A stretch of 49,713 bases of DNA from positions 1 to 49,713 of the forward strand of contig CANNIZ010000031.1 of the NCBI GenBank assembly GCA_947505245.1. The letters are read 5' to 3'. The notes beneath the pieces were generated by a model. It did no database searches and had not been told where the DNA came from. It saw only the letters and a program-made list of their open reading frames with translations. Below are positions 44,554-49,713 of the stretch, in pieces; positions within the stretch are counted from its first letter, which is position 1; the number at the start of each line of letters is the position of its first letter. Position numbers and translations under genes: made by a program. Source of the DNA: Pseudomonadota bacterium (lineage in GTDB: Bacteria > Myxococcota_A > UBA796 > GCA-2862545).

Positions 44554-45060
44554 ATGCTTGTATTCGACGTCTCCTTCACCTGGGACGGGTCTCCCGTCGC
44601 CGACGATGAGCGTGTGTCCGTCCAAATCGACGGTGAGCGCGACGCGCTCGTTATTTCCGTCGCGGCGCCGTTCCACGACGATCCCGCGCCCCCCGGCACC
44701 GGCAGCCTGGACGGCCTGTGGGAGCACGAGGTCGTCGAGCTGTTCCTCGTCGGCGCTGGCGAGGAATATGTCGAGATCGAGCTCGGGCCGAGCGGGCACT
44801 TCCTGGTGCTGCGCCTGCGAGGCGCCCGCAACCCGGTCGAGCGGTCGATCCCGATCACCTACTCGGCGGATATTCGCGGAGCGCGTTGGACGGGCGTCGC
44901 TCGGGTGCCTCGTGGGCTGCTCCCCGCTGGGCCGTACCGGGCGAACGCGTTCGCGATCCACGGGGTTGGCACGCGGCGCTACCTGTGTGCGACGCCGCTC
45001 CCGGGCCCGCGCCCGGACTTCCACCAGCCGGCGCGCTTCCCTGCGGTGACGTTGCCGTGA
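44554..45060 (+). CDS. UPF0462 (C4orf33-like) family protein, DOMON/CBM9-like fold
   Basis: 168 residues from ATG 44554. I recognise the pattern of the UPF0462 family whose animal member is C4orf33: FTWDGSPV, APFHDDPAPPG, LWEHEVVELFLV, YVEIELGPSGHFLVLRLRGARN, AFAIHG and PGPRPDFH fall in the same order as in the human protein (for example APFFxDPPAPxGE, LWDYEVVEAFF, YLEVELCPHGQHLVL, FAIHG, PDFH). The fold is predicted as a beta-sandwich like carbohydrate-binding DOMON/CBM9 domains. No function is known for the family. A TTAGCC hexamer 7 bases upstream suggests a leaderless transcript. Confidence 0.88.
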   Translation: MLVFDVSFTWDGSPVADDERVSVQIDGERDALVISVAAPFHDDPAPPGTGSLDGLWEHEVVELFLVGAGEEYVEIELGPSGHFLVLRLRGARNPVERSIPITYSADIRGARWTGVARVPRGLLPAGPYRANAFAIHGVGTRRYLCATPLPGPRPDFHQPARFPAVTLP

Positions 45061-45662
45061 GCGCGTTCGCGATGTCGTGGCGGTCGACAGCGGGCGATCG
45101 TCCCGACGAACACGGGACGCTCGTCGGGGAGTCGTCGGCCCTCGTGTTCTACGGGGATGTCGCCGGCGACCTGTTCGAGCTCGGGCCCGACCCGGAACAA
45201 GCGCTTCGGGACGCCCACGTGCGGCTCCGGGGACGAGGGACCCTCGGTGTCTGCGCAGCCGCGCTCGCGCTGCGCGAGGGTCGCGTCGCGTTCGCCTGGG
45301 TCGGCGACTGCCGCGTGTACCGGGTCCGCGACGGCCGCGCCGAACGCCTGTCCCGCGACCAGACCCTCGCCGAGCAGCTCGGCGCCGAGGGGTTCTCCGC
45401 GTCGGGGCCCCTCGCGACGGCTCCCCTCCAGCGACTCGGCCTGCGCGACGCGCTCATCGTCGCCACGGGCGAAGAGGACCTCCGGGTCGGTGATCGGCTC
45501 GCTTTGGCGACGGTCGGGGTCTGGCGCGACCGCACCGAGGTGTCGGTCCTCGAGGCGTTGTGCACCCCCGATCGGGAACGCTCGACAGCGACCCTTGTGA
45601 ATGGACCGAGTGGCCTGGAATCGTCGGTCGTGATCGTGGACGTTGTTGGACCCCCAGGCTAA
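45057..45662 (+). CDS. Degenerate PP2C-like protein
   Basis: 201 residues from GTG 45057, overlapping the UPF0462 stop by 4 bases. The central strands AFAWVGDCRVYRVRDGRAERLSRDQTLAEQL (for example VGDCRVYRVRDGRAERLSRD) match the PP2C Ser/Thr phosphatase core. The usual first metal motif VADGMGG is not found; the equivalent place reads VFYGDVAGDLFELG, and the total length is below the normal 240. The phosphatase may therefore be inactive or an outlying subfamily. A partner kinase could be the one at 30322, but that is only context. Confidence 0.75.
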   Translation: MSAFAMSWRSTAGDRPDEHGTLVGESSALVFYGDVAGDLFELGPDPEQALRDAHVRLRGRGTLGVCAAALALREGRVAFAWVGDCRVYRVRDGRAERLSRDQTLAEQLGAEGFSASGPLATAPLQRLGLRDALIVATGEEDLRVGDRLALATVGVWRDRTEVSVLEALCTPDRERSTATLVNGPSGLESSVVIVDVVGPPG

Positions 45663-45682
45663 TGAATGAGCCCCCATTCATT
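45661..45682. promoter_or_regulatory. FadR-like operator upstream of the TetR-etfBA operon
   Basis: Perfect inverted repeat AATGAATG-N6-CATTCATT. The inner part TGAATG-N6-CATTCA has the same half-sites and the same 6-base spacing as the acyl-CoA-responsive FadR box of Bacillus subtilis (TGAATG-AMTANT-CATTCA). It starts at the stop of the PP2C-like gene and lies 20 bp before the regulator's ATG, so a bound dimer would block transcription of the regulator and etfBA. Confidence 0.85.
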
Positions 45683-45702
45683 TTCCGGGACGATGGGATC
45701 GG

Positions 45703-46305
45703 ATGTCCGAACTACCTGCGAAAAAGGCGGATAAACGGAACCTCATCACCGAGGCGGCCGTCGAGGTGTTCGCCGAAAAGGGCTTCCGTCAGGCTCGGGT
45801 GAGCGACATCGCGCGCAAGGCGGGCGTCGCTGACGGCACGATCTACCTCTATTTCAAGAACAAGGAAGACATCCTGCTCTCCATCTTCGAAGAGAAGATG
45901 GACATCCTGCTCGAAGGGCTCGCGGTGGAATTGGACGGCGTCGACGACCCCGCCGATCGGATCCGTCGCTTCGCCCGCTTTCACTACCAGCAGGTCCGCA
46001 CCAACCGCGCCGCGGCGGAGGTCCTTCAGGTCGAGTTGCGACTCTCGCACAAGTTCCTCAAGGAGTACCGGCCCGAGAAGCTGTGGGAGTACCTCGGCGT
46101 GTTCGCAACGATCGTCCGCGAGGGCCAGGATCGCGGGCACTTCCGGAAGGATCGCGACCCGTTCGTGGTCATGTGGGGCTTCTTCGGCGCGCTCGACGAG
46201 CTCGCGATGCAATGGGTGCTGTCAAAGAAGAACGATCGATTCTCGCTCGAGGTCGCGGCCGATCAGGTCGCGGACATCTTCATCAAAGGTCTGGAGGCCA
46301 CATGA
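45703..46305 (+). CDS. fadR: TetR-family regulator of fatty-acid/acyl-CoA metabolism (Bacillus-type FadR)
   Basis: 200 residues from ATG 45703. The TetR DNA-binding region reads AAVEVFAEKGFRQARVSDIA followed by KAGVADGTIYLYFKNKEDIL, nearly the same as the B. subtilis FadR (YsiA) helix-turn-helix as I remember it. The C-terminal ligand domain (about 55-200) would bind long-chain acyl-CoA. The operator 45661-45682 fits such a repressor and the next genes are etfB and etfA; in Bacillus fadR sits in lcfA-fadR-fadB-etfB-etfA. The stop overlaps etfB by 4 bases. The symbol refers to the Bacillus-type FadR, unrelated to the GntR-type FadR of E. coli. Confidence 0.88.
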   Translation: MSELPAKKADKRNLITEAAVEVFAEKGFRQARVSDIARKAGVADGTIYLYFKNKEDILLSIFEEKMDILLEGLAVELDGVDDPADRIRRFARFHYQQVRTNRAAAEVLQVELRLSHKFLKEYRPEKLWEYLGVFATIVREGQDRGHFRKDRDPFVVMWGFFGALDELAMQWVLSKKNDRFSLEVAADQVADIFIKGLEAT

Positions 46306-47078
46306 AAGTTGGCGTTTGTATCAAGTCAACCCCCGACGCAGACACGCGACTCAAGGTCGCGGCCGGCGCCACGGGCATCGAAACCGCGGGCATCAAGTGG
46401 GTGATCAGCGACTATGAAAAGGGCGCGCTCGAGGTGGGCGTGTCGCTGAAGGAGAAGCTCGGCGGCGAGTGTGTCCTGTACTCGGTTGGCTCGGGCGACA
46501 CCGAGAAGAACCTCCGCGACGGCCTCGCCCTCGGTGGCGACCGCGCTGTGATGGTGGACGACGCAGCGACCAAGGGCACCGACGCGCTCGGCATCGCGAA
46601 GGCGCTCGCTGCAGCGATCAAGCTCGACGGCCTCGACATCGTGCTGTGCGGCCGTCAGGCGACCGATGACGAGAACTCGCAGGTCCCCGCGATGGTCGCC
46701 GAGCTGCTCGGCTGGCCTCACATCTCGTTCGTTGGCGCGTTCGCGATCGACGGCACGGACTTCGTCGCTTCCCGCAACATGGGCGGCGCGACCGAGAAGG
46801 TGCGCGGCGCGCTCCCGGTGGTGGTCACCACGGAAGATACGATCGCGACGCCTCGCTACGTGAAGCTTCCCGAGATCATGAAGGCGAAGAGCAAGAAGCT
46901 CGAGAAGAAGAACCTCGCGGCGCTGGGCCTCTCGGCCGAAGCCATCGCCCCGGCGGCCACGTTCTCTGCCTACAGCCCCCCGCCCTCGCGCCCGGCCGGC
47001 CGCAAGCTCGCCGGAGACGCGGCAGCGCAGGCCAAGGAGCTCGTCCGTCTGCTTCGGGAAGAAGCGAAGGTCATCTGA
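46302..47078 (+). CDS. etfB: Electron transfer flavoprotein beta subunit
   Basis: 258 residues from ATG 46302, with GGAGG about 5 bases upstream and an ATGA overlap with fadR. The ETF beta signature is clear: MKVGVCIKSTPDADTRLKV, GIKWVISDYEKGALEVGV, VGSGDTEKNLRDGLALGGDRAVMV, GRQATDDENSQVPAMVAELLGWPHISFV (for example GRQATDDENSQVPAM) and TPRYVKLPEIMKAKSK. It takes electrons from acyl-CoA dehydrogenases together with EtfA and passes them to ETF-quinone oxidoreductase. The length is normal. Confidence 0.98.
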   Translation: MKVGVCIKSTPDADTRLKVAAGATGIETAGIKWVISDYEKGALEVGVSLKEKLGGECVLYSVGSGDTEKNLRDGLALGGDRAVMVDDAATKGTDALGIAKALAAAIKLDGLDIVLCGRQATDDENSQVPAMVAELLGWPHISFVGAFAIDGTDFVASRNMGGATEKVRGALPVVVTTEDTIATPRYVKLPEIMKAKSKKLEKKNLAALGLSAEAIAPAATFSAYSPPPSRPAGRKLAGDAAAQAKELVRLLREEAKVI

Positions 47079-47129
47079 AGTCGCGCTGACGATCGCGGCA
47101 ACCAACCTCAACACATTTTGGAGACACAC

Positions 47130-48104
47130 ATGAGCGGAATTCTCGTTCTCGCCGAACACGAAGGTGGGAAGTTCAGGAAAGGGGCCTACGAGCTCCTCGG
47201 AAAGGCGAAAGAGCTGGCGGCGACCCTCGGCACCTCGGTGTCCGCGGTCGTCCTCGGCGACGCGCCCTGCACCGAGCTCGGCGCGTTTGGCGCGGCGAAG
47301 GTGTACCAGGTCGAAGCCGACTTCTCGCAGTACAACACGCTCCAGATCGTGCGCGCCCTTCACGCCGCGGTGCAGGCGGCCGATCCCGACGTGCTGCTGA
47401 TCTCGGGCAACTACATCGGCAAGGACGCCGCACCTCGGCTCGTGGCCCGGCTCGGAACCGGCCAGGGCAGCGACTGCACCGAGCTTCGCGTCGAAGGTGG
47501 CGCGGTGGTCGGCCGACGGCCGATGTACGCGGGCAAGCTGCTCGCGGACGTGAAGATCAGCAAGCGTCCTGCAGTGTTCACCTTGCGCCCGAACAGCTTC
47601 CCGCAACCGACGCCCGCGGCCGGTGGCGCTGAGGTCGTGAAGATCGCCCTCGCAGCGGACGCGTCGGACGGTCGGGTCACGCTCGTCGAGCGCATCACCT
47701 CGCAGGTGAAGACCGCGAACCTCACCGAAGCCGAGCGCATCGTGGCCGGCGGTCGCGCGCTCAAGTCGCTCGAAGGCTTCGATACGGTCATCCGCCCGTT
47801 GGCGGCGTCGATCGGTGCAGCGGCGGGTGCTACGCGCGCGGCGTCGGACGCGGGCTACACGTCCCACGACGAGCAGATCGGCCAGACGGGCAAGATCGTC
47901 AACCCGCAGCTGTACATCGCCGCGGGGATCTCGGGCGCCATCCAGCACCTCGCCGGTATGCGCACCTCCAAGGTCATCGTCGCGATCAACAAGGATCCGG
48001 ACGCGCCGATCTTCGAATTCGCCACCTACGGAATCGTCGGTGACCTGTTCGAGGTCTGCCCGTTGCTCCAGAAGGAATTCGAGGCCCTCGCCAAGGCGGG
48101 CTGA
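47130..48104 (+). CDS. etfA: Electron transfer flavoprotein alpha subunit
   Basis: 324 residues from ATG 47130, chosen over an upstream in-frame TTG (47118) because GGAG lies at 47120-47123 and the protein then begins [17 protein letters not shown]. The C-terminal FAD-binding domain carries [41 protein letters not shown] (for example [11 protein letters not shown] and QIGQTGK), [17 protein letters not shown] and [14 protein letters not shown]. It forms the heterodimer with EtfB and holds FAD. The 51-bp gap after etfB has no other gene. Confidence 0.98.
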   Translation: MSGILVLAEHEGGKFRKGAYELLGKAKELAATLGTSVSAVVLGDAPCTELGAFGAAKVYQVEADFSQYNTLQIVRALHAAVQAADPDVLLISGNYIGKDAAPRLVARLGTGQGSDCTELRVEGGAVVGRRPMYAGKLLADVKISKRPAVFTLRPNSFPQPTPAAGGAEVVKIALAADASDGRVTLVERITSQVKTANLTEAERIVAGGRALKSLEGFDTVIRPLAASIGAAAGATRAASDAGYTSHDEQIGQTGKIVNPQLYIAAGISGAIQHLAGMRTSKVIVAINKDPDAPIFEFATYGIVGDLFEVCPLLQKEFEALAKAG

Positions 48105-48132
48105 TAGCTGACGGGCCTCGCCCGGAGCTTTC

Positions 48133-49713
48133 ATGGTCGCCTTGCTCGTGAACCTCGCGCTGGCCGCCGACCCCACGATGGGTGTCGGCTACTACCGCGA
48201 ACCCTCGCTGCACGGCGACACGCTCGTGTTCGTCTGTGAGGGAGACCTGTGGACCGTGTCCCGCAGCGGGGGCGCGGCCACGCGGCTCACGACCCACCCG
48301 GGACGCGAGGGTTTGCCGCAGATCTCGCCGGACGGCTCGATGGTGGCGTTCGCCGGCACCTACGAGGGTCCGACCGAGACCTACGTGATGCCGATCGCGG
48401 GCGGTGCGCCGAAGCGGCTGACGTACGTTGGCATCGGCGCGCGCCCGGTGGGTTGGACCCCTGACGGCAAGGTCGTCGTCGCGACGAGGGCGGGCTCGGA
48501 CCTCCCGTCGACGCGCCTGTCGCTCATTGATCCGGTGACGGCTGCGGCTACGGCGGTCCCGCTGGCGGAGGCCGCGCAGGGCACGTGGGCACCGGACGGC
48601 ACGCTGTTCTTCACCCGCCTCGCTGCCCAGGGCAGCCACACGAAGCGGTACGCGGGCGGCACGGCGCAGCATCTTTGGAGCTGGGCGGGCGGGGCGGCTG
48701 AGGCGTTGCCGCTGACCGACGAATACGACGGCACCAGCAAAGAGCCGGTGTGGTCGGGCGGTCGCGTGTACTTCGTGTCCGATCGCGACGGCGCGATGAA
48801 CGTGTGGTCGATGGGTCCCGACGGCACCGACAAGAAACAGCACACGAAGCATCAGGGCTTCGACGTTTCGTCGCTCTCCGTGTCGAACGGGCGCCTCGCG
48901 TACCGCCTCGGGGCCGATCTTTGGGTGCTCGACCTCGCCACCGGCGCGGACGCGCTCGTGCCGATCACCATCGGTGGGGACGACGATCAGGTGCGCGAGG
49001 AGTGGGTCACCGCACCGTGGGACTGGGCGACGTCGACGCACGTGTCGCCGGATGGGACGTCGATCGTCGTGACCGCGCGCGGCCAGGCGTTCGTGATCCC
49101 GCACCCGCAGGGTCGAACGGTGGCGATCGAGCGGCCTGGCGTTCGGTTGCGTGACGCGCAGTTCCTCGACGCGGACCAACTCGTGACGCTGTCGGACGAG
49201 TCGGGCGAGGTGGAGCTTTGGACGACCCCGAAGAACGGCGTCGGTGAACCGAAGCAGCTGACGCATGACGGCGCGATCCTCCGCTGGACGACGACGCCGT
49301 CGCCGGACGGCAAGTTCATCGCCCACACGGACAAGAACAAGCACCTGTGGCTGCTCACCGTGGCCACCGGTGACGACGCGCTGCTCGACACCGGAAAGAC
49401 CGGCGACATCAGCGATCTCGCGTGGTCCCGCGACTCGCGCTGGCTCGCGTACACGTGGCCGGACGCGAACCGGATGTCGCGCGTTTCCGTGTACGACACC
49501 GAATCCAAGGTCACGATCGCGGCCACGACCGATCGCTTCCGCTCGTGGTCGCCGTCGTTCTCGAACGACGGGAAGTGGCTGTACGTGTTGTCGGATCGCC
49601 ACTTCGAGAGTGTGGTCGGGCACCCGTGGGACGCGATCCGGAGCGAGCCGTTCTTCGACGCGTCGACAGAGGTCTACGCGATCGCGCTGCGCGCCGGGGC
49701 CCGATCGCCCTAC
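48133..49713 (+). CDS. Tricorn-like protease, N-terminal beta-propeller part (runs off the window)
   Basis: 527 codons from ATG 48133 to the window end, so the catalytic region is not visible. GGAG lies 5-6 bases upstream and the gene is 28 bp downstream of etfA. Residues 1-12 (MVALLVNLALAA) form a signal peptide. The rest consists of repeated beta-propeller blades of the TolB/Tricorn type: YYREPSLHGDTLVFVCEGDLWTV (for example LVFVCEGDLWTV), TRLTTHPGREGLPQISPDGS, LTDEYDGTSKEPVWS, PLAWSRDSRWLAYTWPD-like AWSRDSRWLAYTW. In Tricorn homologues this is followed by PDZ and S41 protease domains. The identity is inferred from the N-terminus only. Confidence 0.85.
   Translation, partial: MVALLVNLALAADPTMGVGYYREPSLHGDTLVFVCEGDLWTVSRSGGAATRLTTHPGREGLPQISPDGSMVAFAGTYEGPTETYVMPIAGGAPKRLTYVGIGARPVGWTPDGKVVVATRAGSDLPSTRLSLIDPVTAAATAVPLAEAAQGTWAPDGTLFFTRLAAQGSHTKRYAGGTAQHLWSWAGGAAEALPLTDEYDGTSKEPVWSGGRVYFVSDRDGAMNVWSMGPDGTDKKQHTKHQGFDVSSLSVSNGRLAYRLGADLWVLDLATGADALVPITIGGDDDQVREEWVTAPWDWATSTHVSPDGTSIVVTARGQAFVIPHPQGRTVAIERPGVRLRDAQFLDADQLVTLSDESGEVELWTTPKNGVGEPKQLTHDGAILRWTTTPSPDGKFIAHTDKNKHLWLLTVATGDDALLDTGKTGDISDLAWSRDSRWLAYTWPDANRMSRVSVYDTESKVTIAATTDRFRSWSPSFSNDGKWLYVLSDRHFESVVGHPWDAIRSEPFFDASTEVYAIALRAGARSPY

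Overview
The window is a dense, high-GC bacterial chromosome segment. I estimate GC in the high sixties by eye and did not compute it. Every gene I could place looks bacterial. Several traits point to a Myxococcota or other former-deltaproteobacterial lineage: many GTG and TTG starts, many 4-nt stop/start overlaps, a GAF plus sigma-54 regulator, a one-pass Ser/Thr kinase with a Pro/Lys-rich tail, a Cys-rich lipoprotein cytochrome, and many small secreted proteins of unknown function. This placement is an inference. I saw no rRNA, tRNA, CRISPR array, prophage or intact insertion sequence. The only mobile-looking DNA is a small repeat cluster at about 5237-5424.

Layout. 1-270 (+): C-terminal end of a possible outer-membrane protein. 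276-5081 (-): an operon of MBL-fold hydrolase, GAF/sigma-54 activator, CsgG-like protein and lipoprotein, with a cluster of inverted repeats upstream. 5433-10500 (-): carA, an unknown exported protein, and carB, joined by 4-nt overlaps. 10573-13099 (+): an acidic-tailed protein overlapping a ferritin-like/ATP-grasp fusion. 13103-13669 (-): a secreted SRPBCC protein. 13716-15938 (+): MFS transporter, cyclic-nucleotide-binding protein and lipoprotein cytochrome c. 15932-20019 (-): Lon substrate-binding-domain protein, two paralogous GAF proteins and an N6-adenine methyltransferase. 20053-24263 (+): rhomboid protease, subtilase with a membrane tail, and a 70-aa protein. 24295-32121 (+): a multidomain zinc-ribbon protein with an Imm49-like N-terminus, HrpB helicase, a DEDDh exonuclease fused to a WYL domain, and a Ser/Thr kinase.

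32102-44504 (-) is a nearly gapless 13-gene run. In transcription order it reads: acidic protein, two glycosyltransferases, class A penicillin-binding protein, DnaD-like protein, DnaC-like loader, unknown, methylmalonyl-CoA epimerase, NagZ-type glycosidase, secreted protein, membrane protein, rhodanese, and AarF/ABC1 kinase. It mixes cell-envelope, replication and central-metabolism jobs. 44554-45662 (+) holds a UPF0462/C4orf33 homologue and a degenerate PP2C-like protein. 45661-48104 (+) holds a FadR-type TetR regulator with a FadR-like operator, then etfB and etfA, and is followed by the start of a Tricorn-like protease that runs off the window.

Functional themes are pyrimidine/arginine precursor synthesis (car), acyl-CoA-responsive control of electron-transferring flavoprotein (fadR-etfBA), peptidoglycan and LPS-type glycan assembly, and signalling (GAF, sigma-54, kinase, cyclic-nucleotide binding). 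The best candidates for undescribed biology are the ferritin-like/ATP-grasp locus (10573-13099), the LonN-GAF-GAF-methyltransferase operon (15932-20019), the protein inserted between carA and carB, and the Imm49-like multidomain protein at 24295-26964.
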